Shown here: in pieces, positions 7,658 to 16,441 of the stretch | Numbering within the stretch: position 1 is the first letter of the stretch | Layout: each line of letters begins with the position of its first letter | NCBI GenBank assembly: GCA_023442485.1 | Contig: JAEZZG010000046.1 | Span: 1 to 28,487 of the forward strand | Length of the DNA: 28,487 nucleotides | Origin: Actinomycetes bacterium | GTDB taxonomy: Bacteria > Actinomycetota > Actinomycetes > Propionibacteriales > Propionibacteriaceae | Direction: 5' to 3' | The notes under the pieces: model-generated | Told to the model about the DNA's origin: nothing | Database searches by the model: none | What the model saw: only the letters and a program-made list of their open reading frames with translations | Made by a program: the position numbers and the translations under genes

Positions 7658-7698
7658 CTCGGTCGCCGACACAAACAAAGTCTGTGGGTGCGACCGAG
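7658..7698 (-). promoter_or_regulatory. Structured 5' leader hairpin of typA
   Basis: In the predicted typA leader, arms at 7690-7698 and 7658-7666 form a perfect 9-bp stem (CTCGGTCGC with GCGACCGAG). Within its loop CACA (7670-7673) and TGTG (7683-7686) can pair. It ends about 27 nt before the start codon and has no T-run, so it looks like a leader structure rather than a terminator. Confidence 0.45.
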
Positions 7699-7720
7699 CC
7701 GATTTAAAACAGCGACAAGG

Positions 7721-7751
7721 ATTGTACGCGCATGAAAAGATTTCTCGTCAA
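7721..7751 (-). promoter_or_regulatory. Promoter of typA
   Basis: On the minus strand TTGACG (7751-7746) and TACAAT (7726-7721) are close to consensus, though the 19-nt spacing is long. Transcription would start near 7714, giving a leader of about 85 nt. Confidence 0.55.
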
Positions 7752-7833
7752 TCCTTCCGTCCCTAACGTGGCGGCTAGTCGGCCAACACGTCGAAGATTG
7801 GGACGGGCGCATCGTCAGGGATGGCAACGGCAA

Positions 7834-7873
7834 GAGGCCGGGCACCTGCTCAAGGACGCAGATGCCCGGCCTC
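7834..7873 (-). terminator. Long GC hairpin terminating lldP
   Basis: GAGGCCGGGCA (7834-7844) pairs perfectly with TGCCCGGCCTC (7863-7873). After one mismatch CTGC (7846-7849) pairs with GCAG (7858-7861) around an 8-nt loop. It lies 46 bp past the lldP stop and before the typA promoter. The tail on the minus strand is TTGCCGTT, only weakly T-rich. Confidence 0.6.
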
Positions 7874-7918
7874 CAGTTTCTATCTGTCTAAGCGACGCTA
7901 GTTCAAGTCGGTGCCCGC

Positions 7919-9565
7919 TCAGCTAGAGATGCCTGGCATGACGCCGAGAGAGCCGAGGCCAGTCAAGAGACACAGCACCAGCAAGAATCCGATCGACCAT
8001 CCTGAGACCTTCTTTAACAAGGTCGCCTCGATATCCTTCTCGCCGACTGCAGTGGCAGCAATAGCGAGGTTCTGTGGGCTGACGATCTTGCCGATACCGC
8101 CACCGATGGTGTTTGCAGCCAGCAGCAGGGAAGGATCGGCGCCCACTTGAGCTGCTGCGGTGGACTGCAGATTCGCGAACAGGGCGTTAGCCGAGGTAGC
8201 CGAGCCGGCGACAGCAGTGCCAATCCAGCCGAGGATGGGGGAGACGAACGCGAAACCGGCACCGGCGCCAGCTAGCCACTTGCCGATCGAGGCGGTCTGG
8301 CCGGAGAAGTTCATCACATAGGCCAAAGCCATCACAGTCGAGATCGTCAAGATGGCGATCCGCAGGTCATAGATGGTCTTGCCGAGGGTCTTGAAGCCTT
8401 GGCCGACGGTGAATGGGAACTTCCCGCCCGAAGACGTTGCCGAGTAGACCACGATCACGATGATGGCGGTGATCGCGATCAAGGTGCCTGGGGAGGACAA
8501 GGATGCGAAGGTGAACTTGGCGTCGGCAGAGACATTGCCGTCCATCTTCAGTAACTTGCCGTAGAGACCCGGCCAGTTGAAGGTCAGATCGGTGCTCTTG
8601 AGGACGCTCGGCAGGTTGACGCCAAGGGTCCACAGCTTGGCAATACCGAAGATGATCACGACCAGCCAGTAGGGCATCAAGCCGATGATCGCCCTGGACG
8701 CGCTCAGCTCAGAAGTCGCGTCGGACTTGCACTCGTCCGGAGTGGTGGGCTTGAAGATGAGCAGGTATGCGGTGGTGGCGATGAAACCGAGCAGTGCGGC
8801 AACGACGGCGGTTAACTCGTAGCTGAAGTAGGAGGCGCACCACAGGTGAGCGGCGGCGGTGACCGCACCGGAGACCACGGCGACGGACCAGAGCTGTTTG
8901 ACGCCACGCATACCGTCAAGGATGAAGAGCAGGATCAGCGGGACGAACACCGCGATATAAGGGGTGAGGTGGCCCATCATCCATGCAACCCGGTTGACCT
9001 CAGCGCCACCAATCCTGGCTGCGGTGGTGACCGGGATGGCCATGGCGCCGAAACCGACGTTGATGGCGTTGCCGACGATGGTGGCAATGGCTGCCTTGAT
9101 CGGGTTGATTCCGACGGTGACGAGCATGGCGCCGACGATGGCGACTGGCGCGCCGAAACCGGCGAGACCTTCGAGGAGGCCGCAGAAAGAGAAAGCGATC
9201 AACAGGCCCTGGACGCGTTGGTCACCGCGTCCGACCACGTTGAAGGCTGCCCTGACGTCTGCCGATCGTCCCGAAGCCTCGGTCAGGTTGTAGAGCCACA
9301 CTGCGGCGATGATGATGTAGAGGATGGGGAAGAATCCGAAGACAAACCCGTAGCTGGCCGACAGTAGCGCCAACGTGGTCGGCATGGTGAAGCCGAAGAT
9401 CGAGACGGCGAGTGCCACACCCAAAGAGATGATTGCGCACCAGTGGGTCTTTACCTTGAACACGCCGAGGAGAACGAAGAACACCAGTAGTGGCAAGATC
9501 CCGCAAAGCGCCGAGAGAGATAGCGACCCGGCGACGGGGTCATAGCTTGGGGTAAAGGTAGGCAT
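7919..9565 (-). CDS. lldP: L-lactate permease (LctP family)
   Basis: A 548-residue, very hydrophobic protein with roughly a dozen membrane spans, the usual length for LldP. It imports lactate (and related 2-hydroxy acids) with protons across the cytoplasmic membrane. Family features include the GLLEGLAGFGAP stretch in the first third, GNAINVGFGAMAIPV, and near the C-terminus GWIGTAVAGSATSAN and SPQNLAIAATAVG. The soluble loop around residues 280-300 is charged. The ATG at 9565 has only a weak AGGA upstream. No lactate dehydrogenase or lldR neighbour is present. A GGTC-A-GACC operator-like repeat lies in its upstream region. Lactate use fits a propionic-type metabolism, an inference. Confidence 0.95.
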   Translation of the reverse strand: MPTFTPSYDPVAGSLSLSALCGILPLLVFFVLLGVFKVKTHWCAIISLGVALAVSIFGFTMPTTLALLSASYGFVFGFFPILYIIIAAVWLYNLTEASGRSADVRAAFNVVGRGDQRVQGLLIAFSFCGLLEGLAGFGAPVAIVGAMLVTVGINPIKAAIATIVGNAINVGFGAMAIPVTTAARIGGAEVNRVAWMMGHLTPYIAVFVPLILLFILDGMRGVKQLWSVAVVSGAVTAAAHLWCASYFSYELTAVVAALLGFIATTAYLLIFKPTTPDECKSDATSELSASRAIIGLMPYWLVVIIFGIAKLWTLGVNLPSVLKSTDLTFNWPGLYGKLLKMDGNVSADAKFTFASLSSPGTLIAITAIIVIVVYSATSSGGKFPFTVGQGFKTLGKTIYDLRIAILTISTVMALAYVMNFSGQTASIGKWLAGAGAGFAFVSPILGWIGTAVAGSATSANALFANLQSTAAAQVGADPSLLLAANTIGGGIGKIVSPQNLAIAATAVGEKDIEATLLKKVSGWSIGFLLVLCLLTGLGSLGVMPGISS

Positions 9566-9934
9566 ACAAGGGTCCTAACGTTGAGAAGGATGGGTAAAGC
9601 CATGCTGGAAACCTCGGTGAAACCAGATGGCGCCCTTGTCGGGTAGCAAACTCAGGTAGGAAGAGAGTAAGAACTTCTCGACCAGATGGGTGGTATTTCG
9701 GGCGAATCAGCCCAGATGTGTGAGAGTCTGACAACTATGTGCGGTTTCTTCAATTCCTTGACCTCAAGCTCAACGATGTGGTAATGGTCAGACCTTTTGG
9801 GGTGTCCGATTGTCGGGAGAGGGGCCAGAATCGATACGGTCGGATATGCTTGTCGGTGGCGTAATTCTGTGACGTTAGTTCTGATCCGCTTCGGAGGAGG
9901 AGCGCGATCACATCCCTAGTAGAAGGTTGATCAG
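9566..9934. other. lldP-purA divergent intergenic region
   Basis: 369 bases without a credible gene. For lldP (minus), TTGAAG (9753-9748) and CAGACT (9730-9725) at 17-nt spacing form a moderate promoter candidate with a leader of about 150 nt. A 5-2-5 inverted repeat CTTGA-CC-TCAAG lies at 9757-9768 and a GntR-like site at 9785-9796. For purA (plus), TATGCT and TACGGT near 9834-9851 could be -10 boxes, but none is convincing. GAAGG lies 9 nt before the purA ATG. Confidence 0.4.
9785..9796. promoter_or_regulatory. Possible GntR/LldR-type operator
   Basis: TGGTCAGACCTT contains the odd palindrome GGTC-A-GACC. It matches all but the last fixed base of the LldR consensus TNGTNNNACNNA known from Corynebacterium. 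It lies upstream of the candidate lldP promoter, so activation or a second promoter would be needed for simple repression. Confidence 0.35.
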
Positions 9935-11221
9935 ATGCCTGGCATCATCGTTGTCGGAGCCCAGTGGGGCGACGAAGGAAAAGGTAAAGCGGTCGATCAG
10001 ATCTCAGACCGCGTTGACTACTGCGTGCGCTTCTCCGGGGGCAACAACGCCGGGCACACCGTCGTCGTCGATGGCGAAAAATTCGTGCTACACCTACTGC
10101 CCTCAGGGATTCTCAACCCGCGCACGACAACGGTGCTCGGAAATGGCGTCGTCATTGACTTATCCGTGATGTACCAAGAACTCGCCGAGTTTGAGTCGCG
10201 CGGGGTCGAAGTCCAGCACCCCTTGATTTCGTCAGCCGCCCACATCATCGCCCCCTACCACCGCACCCTCGATCAGGTCTCGGAAAGGTTCTTGGGCAAG
10301 CGCAAGATCGGCACCACCGGGCGCGGGATCGGGCCGACCTATTCGGACAAGGTAAACCGGGTCGGTATCCGGGTCCAAGACCTTCTCGATGAGGGGATTC
10401 TCAGGCAGAAGGTGGAGTCGTCCTTGGCGAACAAGAATCAGACCTTGGTCAAGATCTACAACCGCAACCAGATTGACGCCGACCGAGTCTGTGACGAGTT
10501 GCTCAGCTACGCCGAGCAGATCAAGCCGTACATCATTGATTCAGGTCGACTCCTCAACGATGCCCTCGACGCTGGTAAGACGGTGCTCTTTGAGGGTGCC
10601 CAGGCCCACCACCTCGACATTGACTTCGGCACCTACCCCTACGTCACGTCTTCTTCGCCGACAGCCGGGGGTGCCTGCACTGGTACCGGTGTCGGCCCGA
10701 CCCGAATCGACCGTGTAATCGGTATCGCCAAGGCCTACACCACCCGCGTCGGTGAAGGCCCCTTCCCGACTGAACTGTTCGACGAGTCAGGCGAAAAGCT
10801 GCGCGCCGACGGTGGCGAATACGGGGCCACCACCGGTCGTCCGCGCCGCTGCGGATGGTTCGACGCGATCTTGGTGGAGCAGTCGGCCAAGATCAACGGG
10901 TTCACCGATCTGTTCTTGACGAAACTTGATGTGCTGACCGGGTGGGAGAAGATCCCGGTCTGCGTGGCTTACGACGTCGATGGGGAGCGTATGGACCACT
11001 ACCCGCTCACCCAATCCCAGCTCCACCACGCCCGCCCGATCTACGAGTACCTGCCTGGCTGGACCGAGGACATCTCTGGGATTCGTGACTTCGACGAGCT
11101 GCCCACCAACTGCCGTGACTATGTGCTTCGGCTTGAACAGTTGTGTCATTGCCGGATTTCGGGCATCGGCGTTGGAGCCAGTCGCGACCAAGCGATCGTC
11201 CGCCACGACCTCCTCGACTGA
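9935..11221 (+). CDS. purA: Adenylosuccinate synthetase
   Basis: 428 residues, normal length. PurA joins IMP and aspartate using GTP to make adenylosuccinate, the first step of the AMP branch. The P-loop-like GDEGKGK is at residues 12-18 with catalytic D13, and the second catalytic residue H41 sits in NNAGHT. IGTTGRGIGPTYSDK, GAQAHHLDIDFGTYPYVTSS and the C-terminal 'GVGASRDQAI' stretch complete the signature. Some families have LLD in place of the HH in that stretch, but such variation is common. Start: GAAGG is suitably placed before the ATG. It converges with serB, only 6 bp between stops. Confidence 0.97.
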   Translation: MPGIIVVGAQWGDEGKGKAVDQISDRVDYCVRFSGGNNAGHTVVVDGEKFVLHLLPSGILNPRTTTVLGNGVVIDLSVMYQELAEFESRGVEVQHPLISSAAHIIAPYHRTLDQVSERFLGKRKIGTTGRGIGPTYSDKVNRVGIRVQDLLDEGILRQKVESSLANKNQTLVKIYNRNQIDADRVCDELLSYAEQIKPYIIDSGRLLNDALDAGKTVLFEGAQAHHLDIDFGTYPYVTSSSPTAGGACTGTGVGPTRIDRVIGIAKAYTTRVGEGPFPTELFDESGEKLRADGGEYGATTGRPRRCGWFDAILVEQSAKINGFTDLFLTKLDVLTGWEKIPVCVAYDVDGERMDHYPLTQSQLHHARPIYEYLPGWTEDISGIRDFDELPTNCRDYVLRLEQLCHCRISGIGVGASRDQAIVRHDLLD

Positions 11222-11227
11222 ACTGGA

Positions 11228-12460
11228 TCACCCGCGCAGCGAGTTGACCTCGGATTGGTCGGCTTCCTCGATTTCTTCGCGGCTCATGCCTAGTAGGTAG
11301 AGCACGGAGTCGAGATAGGGCACGTTCACCGAGGTATCCGCCAACTCTTGCAAGGCAGGCTTAGCGTTGAAAGCAATGCCTAGCCCGGCGGCACGCAACA
11401 TGTCGATGTCGTTGGCTCCGTCCCCGATAGCAACCGTCCTTGACGACGGCAGACCTTCCTGGGCGGCGAATCTTCGCAACGCAGCCGCTTTACCTTCGCG
11501 TCCGATGATGGGGCCAATCAGGTTGCCGGTCAGTTTGCCGTCCACGATCTCTAGTTCATTGGCCTCGCAGTAGTCGATCCCCAACGACTCGGCTAGGGGC
11601 GCTACCGTCTGGAGGAATCCCCCAGACACGACCGCTAGCTGATTCCCTGCCCGCTTCAAGGTACGAATCAGGGTGCGGGCACCGGCGGTGAGTTTGATCT
11701 CGTGTCGGACTTGGTCCAGGACGGAGGCGTCGAGCCCGGCCAATAGTCGCACCCGCTGAATCAGGGATTGTTCAAAGTTCAGTTCGCCACGCATCGCGGC
11801 AGCGGTGATCTCGGCGACCGCGTCTTCGACTCCGGCATGGCGGGCGATCAGGTCGATGGCTTCTTGCCTAACCAAGGTGGAGTCGACGTCCATCACCACC
11901 AGATGTTTGCCACGTCGTCCGAGACCGCGTTGAGATACCGCGATGGAGGTGTCGGTCCGGGCGGCGATGCTCGGCAGTTCTGCGCGGAGACGGGCCACCT
12001 CGACCCCGGACAGACTCAATTCCAGCGTGGTTACTGGCCAGCGGGATAGGCGGCGGATCCGGTCGATGAATCCTCCCTGAGCGACGACGACATCGGTGAC
12101 TGCGGAGATGGCGTCAGCGGTGAGTGGATTACCTAGTATGGCCACCGCTGCCCGTCCTTTGTGTCTCATGGCTGAATCGCCCTCGCCGTAGGCGTAGTCA
12201 ACCCGCAAATGGAAGGGGATAGCGGCTGCCGCCACTGCTTTGACGACATCTTCAAGGGGTGAGGTGGTGGAGGTGACTAACAAGACGATGGTGAGCTGAT
12301 CGCGGACGACGTGGTGCTCCAGGTCGATGACTTCAACATTGAGTGGGGCTAGTGCGTCCAGGACGGAGTGAGTCGCGCCGAAGCGCTGCTCCCCAGTAAT
12401 GGTGATCTGGACGGTGGGCGTGTCGTCGGACAGACGTGAGGTGCGGGCGGGATCAATCAC
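11228..12460 (-). CDS. serB: Phosphoserine phosphatase with N-terminal ACT domains
   Basis: 410 residues; SerB hydrolyses O-phosphoserine to serine, the last step of serine synthesis. Residues about 16-180 look like two ACT-type regulatory domains, as in mycobacterial SerB2. The C-terminal half is a HAD phosphatase: DVDST at 191-195 (nucleophile D191, acid D193), VVSGG, a lysine in GREGKAAALR, and GDGANDIDML. Start is GTG at 12460. No Shine-Dalgarno is seen there, but TACCGT ends 6 nt upstream, suggesting a leaderless message. ACT domains suggest amino acid control. It shares a 262-bp divergent region with purD. Confidence 0.95.
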   Translation of the reverse strand: MIDPARTSRLSDDTPTVQITITGEQRFGATHSVLDALAPLNVEVIDLEHHVVRDQLTIVLLVTSTTSPLEDVVKAVAAAAIPFHLRVDYAYGEGDSAMRHKGRAAVAILGNPLTADAISAVTDVVVAQGGFIDRIRRLSRWPVTTLELSLSGVEVARLRAELPSIAARTDTSIAVSQRGLGRRGKHLVVMDVDSTLVRQEAIDLIARHAGVEDAVAEITAAAMRGELNFEQSLIQRVRLLAGLDASVLDQVRHEIKLTAGARTLIRTLKRAGNQLAVVSGGFLQTVAPLAESLGIDYCEANELEIVDGKLTGNLIGPIIGREGKAAALRRFAAQEGLPSSRTVAIGDGANDIDMLRAAGLGIAFNAKPALQELADTSVNVPYLDSVLYLLGMSREEIEEADQSEVNSLRG

Positions 12461-12466
12461 GCCACT

Positions 12467-12472
12467 ACGGTA
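12467..12472 (-). promoter_or_regulatory. -10 box of serB, 6 nt before the GTG (leaderless)
   Basis: TACCGT on the minus strand, then 6 bases, then the serB GTG. There is no ribosome binding site between. No -35 is evident. Confidence 0.5.
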
Positions 12473-12687
12473 TCGACAAAATGCCGACTAGGCAGGGCGT
12501 GGGGGAAGAATCAGCCAGATGCCACTCAGTGCGACAACTCAACGCAGAGGCAGCCAGCCAAGGTCTTTTGGCAGTCCCTCGGGGTGCGTCAGCTACAAGA
12601 AACCTTGACCTGATCTTCGGGGTTACCGCAAGGAATGCATCTGTGTCTCCGCCCCTAAACAAGAACAGACCACGAACCAACACGACC

Positions 12688-12716
12688 ATGACGCAAGCCG
12701 TGACAACCGATAAGGT
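12688..12716 (+). promoter_or_regulatory. Promoter of purD, -10 box 6 nt before the GTG
   Basis: ATGACG (12688-12693), N17, TAAGGT (12711-12716), then 6 bases and GTG. The AAGG inside the -10 could also act as a ribosome site, so leaderless initiation is likely but not certain. The rest of 12461-12722 shows no gene. Confidence 0.45.
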
Positions 12717-12722
12717 TGGGGT

Positions 12723-14003
12723 GTGATCGTACTCGTCATTGGATCTGGAGGGCGCGAGCACGCCCTCGCCCTCGCCATCAATCATGACCCGGAAGTCACC
12801 GAGGTCCATCTCGCCCCAGGCAATCCTGGAACCGCCTCTTTTGCAACCAACCATCCCGTCGATATATCCGACCACCGAGCAGTGAGCGAACTCTCCCGCT
12901 CCATCAACGCCGATCTAGTCGTGATCGGCCCGGAAGCCCCATTAGTGGCGGGTCTGGCAGACGATCTGCGCGCTGACGGGTTCGCCGTCTTCGGTCCATC
13001 CGCTGCCGCCGCACAGCTCGAAGGATCGAAGTCATTCGCCAAGGACGTCATGGTGGCCGCAGGGGTCCCCACAGCAGCAGCCGAGTTGTGTGAAACCCCG
13101 GAACAGGTCGAGGCGGCGATGGATCGCTTCGGTGCCCCTTATGTGATCAAGAACGACGGATTAGCCGCCGGGAAGGGCGTCGTCGTCACCGATGACCGCG
13201 AGGTTGCGTTGGCCCATGCGAAGGAGTGCGGGCGCGTCGTTGTCGAGGAATTCCTTGACGGCCCCGAGGTGTCGCTGTTCATCATCACCGACGGCACCAC
13301 TGTTCGTCCCCTGCAACCGGCTCAGGATTTCAAGCGCAAGCTCGACGGCGATGCCGGCCCCAATACCGGCGGGATGGGTGCCTACACCCCGCTAGGGTGG
13401 CTGTGGGACGGTTTCGTCTACACCGTCATTGACAGCGTCGTCCACCCAACCCTGGAATATATGCGCGACTCTGGCACTCCATTCGTCGGGCTGCTCTATG
13501 TGGGTCTGGCGGTCACATCTAAGGGGCCGAAGGTGGTCGAGTTCAATGCTCGCTTCGGTGATCCCGAGACTCAACCCCTGCTTGGGCTTATCGAATCACC
13601 ACTTGGCCAAGTGCTTCACGCAGCCGCGACCGGAACCCTCGCCGAAGTTCCCGCCCTGCAATGGCGCAAGGAAGCTGCAGTGACTGTGGTCGTCGCTGCT
13701 GACGGATATCCGGACCAGCCCGTCAAGGGTTGCCCGATCACGCTGCCCGACGACGAGGACGACGCCTGGGTAATTCACGCCGGTACCGCTCTCGACGAAT
13801 CCGGGCAGCTCGTCTCCAACGGTGGCAGGGTGCTCGCCGTCGTCGGAAGGGGGGAAAACCTTCAGTCAGCCCGTGAACGCGCCTATGGCTTGATCGAGCG
13901 AATCGACTTCCCCGACGGTTTCTGTCGCAGCGACATTGCCCTGAAGGCCGCCGAGGGGAAGATTCAGGTGACCCCGTTCCGTCGCGACCAGAAAGAGGCC
14001 TAG
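12723..14003 (+). CDS. purD: Phosphoribosylamine-glycine ligase (GAR synthetase)
   Basis: 426 residues from GTG at 12723. PurD couples phosphoribosylamine and glycine with ATP to give GAR, step 2 of purine synthesis. It shows the N-terminal GSGGREHALA (7-16), GPEAPLVAGLADDL (69-82), the ATP-grasp part with KNDGLAAGKGVVV (143-155), GPNTGGMGAY (212-221) and the metal/ATP-binding FNARFGDPETQ (274-284). Length is normal. purB starts one base after its stop, so purD-purB form an operon. The start is supported by VIGSGG directly after the first codons and by the promoter position. Confidence 0.97.
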   Translation: MIVLVIGSGGREHALALAINHDPEVTEVHLAPGNPGTASFATNHPVDISDHRAVSELSRSINADLVVIGPEAPLVAGLADDLRADGFAVFGPSAAAAQLEGSKSFAKDVMVAAGVPTAAAELCETPEQVEAAMDRFGAPYVIKNDGLAAGKGVVVTDDREVALAHAKECGRVVVEEFLDGPEVSLFIITDGTTVRPLQPAQDFKRKLDGDAGPNTGGMGAYTPLGWLWDGFVYTVIDSVVHPTLEYMRDSGTPFVGLLYVGLAVTSKGPKVVEFNARFGDPETQPLLGLIESPLGQVLHAAATGTLAEVPALQWRKEAAVTVVVAADGYPDQPVKGCPITLPDDEDDAWVIHAGTALDESGQLVSNGGRVLAVVGRGENLQSARERAYGLIERIDFPDGFCRSDIALKAAEGKIQVTPFRRDQKEA

Positions 14004-14004
14004 T

Positions 14005-15444
14005 GTGACCGAGATGATTCCCAACGTTTTGGCAACGAGGTACGCGTCTCAACAGATGCGCCAGATCTGGTCGCCGATCAACAAGATTCAGATGGAGCGC
14101 ACCCTGTGGGTGGAGGTACTCAAAGCCCAGCGTGATTTGGGTGTCGACTTCGGCGGGGACGACCCTGACCAGGTCATCACCGACTACCTCGCCGTTCTCG
14201 ACCAGGTGGATTTGGCGTCGATCGATGCCCGGGAGAGGGTGACCCGTCATGACGTCAAGGCCCGAATCGAAGAGTTCAATGCCTTGGCTGGCCACGAACA
14301 TATCCACAAGGGAATGACCAGCCGCGACCTGACCGAGAATATCGAGCAACTCCAGGTGTTGCAGTCGCTGCGGTTGGTGCGTGACAAACAAGTCGCCGCC
14401 CTGGCTCGTCTGGGTGAACTGGCCGTCAAATATCAGGTTTTGCCGATTGCGGGACGTTCACACAACGTCGCCGCCCAAGTGACCACCTTGGGCAAGCGTT
14501 TCGCCACCGTCGCCGACGAGTTGATGGTGAGCCTGTCTAGGGTGTGTTCGCTGATCGACACCTACCCGGCGCGCGGCATCAAGGGACCGATGGGCACTAG
14601 CCAGGACATGCTCGACCTGCTCGGCGGAGATGAACAAAAGCTCCAGCAGCTAGAGTCCCAGGTTTTAGCAGCCTTCGGATTTTCCACGATTTTCGCTTCG
14701 GTAGGCCAAGTCTATCCGCGCTCGGTCGACTTCGACGTCGTGAATGCCCTAGCGCAGGTGTGTGCCGCCCCGTCCGATCTGGCGACGACGATCCGGCTAA
14801 TGGCAGGTAATGAACTCGTCACCGAAGGGTTCAAGCCCGGCCAAGTCGGTTCCTCCGCCATGCCGCACAAGATGAATGCGCGCTCTTGTGAACGAGTCAA
14901 CGGTTTCAACGTGATCCTTCACGGCTACGTCACTATGGCCTCCGGGCTGTCAGGCCAGCAATGGAATGAAGGCGATGTGTCGTGCTCCGTGGTGCGGCGG
15001 GTCATGTTGCCGGACGCCTTCTACGCCGTCGACGGCATGTTCGAGACCTTCTTGACGATCCTGGCTGACTTCGGTGCCTTCGAGCAGATGATCGCCACTG
15101 AGCTGGATCGTTACCTGCCATTCCTGACCACCACCAAAATATTGATGGCCGCCGTCAAGAACGGGGTCGGGCGCGAGATCGCTCACGAAGCCATCAAGGA
15201 GAATGCCGTCGCCTGCGCACTCCAGATGCGCGAACAAGGCATGATCGTCAACGACCTGTTTGACCGCCTCGCTCGCGACGCCAGACTTGGCCTAACCGCC
15301 GCTGATCTAGCCCAGATCGTCTCAGAACCGCTCGAACTGACCGGCAACGCTGCGGCGCAAGTCACTCAGGTGGTCGCCCGGATTCAACGAATCATTGACG
15401 AATACCCCGACGCCGCCAGGTATCAGCCAGGAGACGTGCTGTAG
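14005..15444 (+). CDS. purB: Adenylosuccinate lyase
   Basis: 479 residues from GTG at 14005. PurB splits SAICAR to AICAR and adenylosuccinate to AMP, each releasing fumarate. The fumarase/aspartase-superfamily signature loop SSAMPHKMN is at 283-291. Other motifs are GMTSRDLTEN (103-112), GRSHNVAAQVTTLGKR (150-165) and GIKGPMGTSQDML (191-203). The sequence strongly resembles the mycobacterial PurB type, closer to the eukaryotic than to the Bacillus form. It is one base downstream of purD and translationally coupled. A hairpin follows at 15480-15522. Confidence 0.97.
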   Translation: MTEMIPNVLATRYASQQMRQIWSPINKIQMERTLWVEVLKAQRDLGVDFGGDDPDQVITDYLAVLDQVDLASIDARERVTRHDVKARIEEFNALAGHEHIHKGMTSRDLTENIEQLQVLQSLRLVRDKQVAALARLGELAVKYQVLPIAGRSHNVAAQVTTLGKRFATVADELMVSLSRVCSLIDTYPARGIKGPMGTSQDMLDLLGGDEQKLQQLESQVLAAFGFSTIFASVGQVYPRSVDFDVVNALAQVCAAPSDLATTIRLMAGNELVTEGFKPGQVGSSAMPHKMNARSCERVNGFNVILHGYVTMASGLSGQQWNEGDVSCSVVRRVMLPDAFYAVDGMFETFLTILADFGAFEQMIATELDRYLPFLTTTKILMAAVKNGVGREIAHEAIKENAVACALQMREQGMIVNDLFDRLARDARLGLTAADLAQIVSEPLELTGNAAAQVTQVVARIQRIIDEYPDAARYQPGDVL

Positions 15445-15479
15445 CCACGTCGTCAAGGCTGCGTGGAGTATCTCCGCGC

Positions 15480-15522
15480 ACCCGCCCTTTCCCCGAGACT
15501 AGTGACTGAGGATCGGGCGGGT
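15480..15522 (+). terminator. Hairpin between purB and purC
   Basis: ACCCGCCC (15480-15487) pairs perfectly with GGGCGGGT (15515-15522) around a 27-nt loop. No T-run follows. It may end purD-purB transcripts or fold ahead of purC. Confidence 0.35.
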
Positions 15523-15552
15523 ATCGCAGGAGAAAAGGAGACGGGTAGGCGG

Positions 15553-15558
15553 TAGGCT
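15553..15558 (+). promoter_or_regulatory. -10 box of purC, 6 nt before the GTG (probably leaderless)
   Basis: TAGGCT followed by 6 bases and the purC GTG. GGAG and AAGGAG lie 20 nt or more upstream, too far for the start. Confidence 0.45.
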
Positions 15559-15564
15559 TAGCGC

Positions 15565-16440
15565 GTGAGCGAATTCAATCTTGATCTGCCCTTGATCCAT
15601 TCTGGGAAGGTGCGCGAACTCTATCGGCTCAACAACGGCAACCTCCTCATGGTGGCCACCGATCGGATCAGCGCCTTCGACTTCATCCTCAGCCCTGCTA
15701 TCCCCGACAAGGGCAAGATTCTCACCGCGATGTCACTGTGGTGGTTTGACCAGCTCTGCGATCTCGTCGAACACCACGTCGTCTCCACCACCGTCCCAGC
15801 CGCCGTCGCTGGCCGGGCCTTGGAATGTGAACCCCTCGACATGGTGCCGATCGAATGTGTGGCTCGCGGCTATCTCACCGGATCTGGCTGGGCCGAGTAC
15901 CAGCGATCCAAGACGGTGTGCGGCATCTCCTTGCCAGAAGGCTTGGTTGATGGGTCGCGGCTTCCCGAACCGATCTTCACCCCTGCAACCAAAGCGGAAC
16001 TAGGTGACCACGACGAAAATATCGACTTCGCCCGCATGGCTGACATCGTCGGCGGTGAACTAGCAACTCGACTACGAGACCTCACCCTTGCCATCTATCG
16101 TCGCGGCGAAGAACTCGCCCGAGCCGCAGGCATCATCTTGGCAGACACCAAGTTCGAGTTCGGGCTTCGCAGTGACGGCACCATCGTTCTAGCCGACGAA
16201 GTGCTCACCCCTGACTCGTCGCGGTTCTGGCTGGCTAGCGACTGGGAGGAAGCGGTCGCCGAATCCCGACCGGTGGCATCCTTCGACAAGCAGTTTGTTC
16301 GTGACTGGCTGGCTCATGACTCGGGATGGGATCGCTGTTCAGATACCCCTCCGCCACCCCTGCCAGGCCACATCGTCGAAGCCACCAGGCAACGCTACCT
16401 GGAGGCATTGCTGAGGCTGACCAGCCGCCAGGAACTCTAG
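15565..16440 (+). CDS. purC: Phosphoribosylaminoimidazole-succinocarboxamide synthase (SAICAR synthetase)
   Basis: 291 residues from GTG at 15565, the longer (about 290-aa) class of PurC. It ligates CAIR with aspartate using ATP to make SAICAR, which PurB then cleaves. Motifs: SGKVRELY (13-20), DRISAFD (33-39), ECVARGYLTGSGW (97-109), DTKFEFG (194-200) and LADEVLTPDSSRFW (about 209-222). The next gene, an adenosine-deaminase family member, begins one base after the stop, so the two are coupled. The proline-rich patch near residues 262-268 is an insert of no known importance. Confidence 0.97.
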   Translation: MSEFNLDLPLIHSGKVRELYRLNNGNLLMVATDRISAFDFILSPAIPDKGKILTAMSLWWFDQLCDLVEHHVVSTTVPAAVAGRALECEPLDMVPIECVARGYLTGSGWAEYQRSKTVCGISLPEGLVDGSRLPEPIFTPATKAELGDHDENIDFARMADIVGGELATRLRDLTLAIYRRGEELARAAGIILADTKFEFGLRSDGTIVLADEVLTPDSSRFWLASDWEEAVAESRPVASFDKQFVRDWLAHDSGWDRCSDTPPPPLPGHIVEATRQRYLEALLRLTSRQEL

Positions 16441-16441
16441 G

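Noticed and set aside
8846..9367. A 173-codon plus-strand frame rich in Asp, Gly and Glu
   Set aside because: Antisense to lldP; the composition is what the reverse frame of a hydrophobic gene gives.
9540..9734. A 64-codon minus-strand frame upstream of lldP
   Set aside because: Overlaps the lldP start out of frame, and shows no ribosome site or family resemblance.
12465..12875. A 136-codon minus-strand frame across the serB-purD gap
   Set aside because: Its N-terminal part is antisense to purD and the rest covers the promoter region; no motif supports it.
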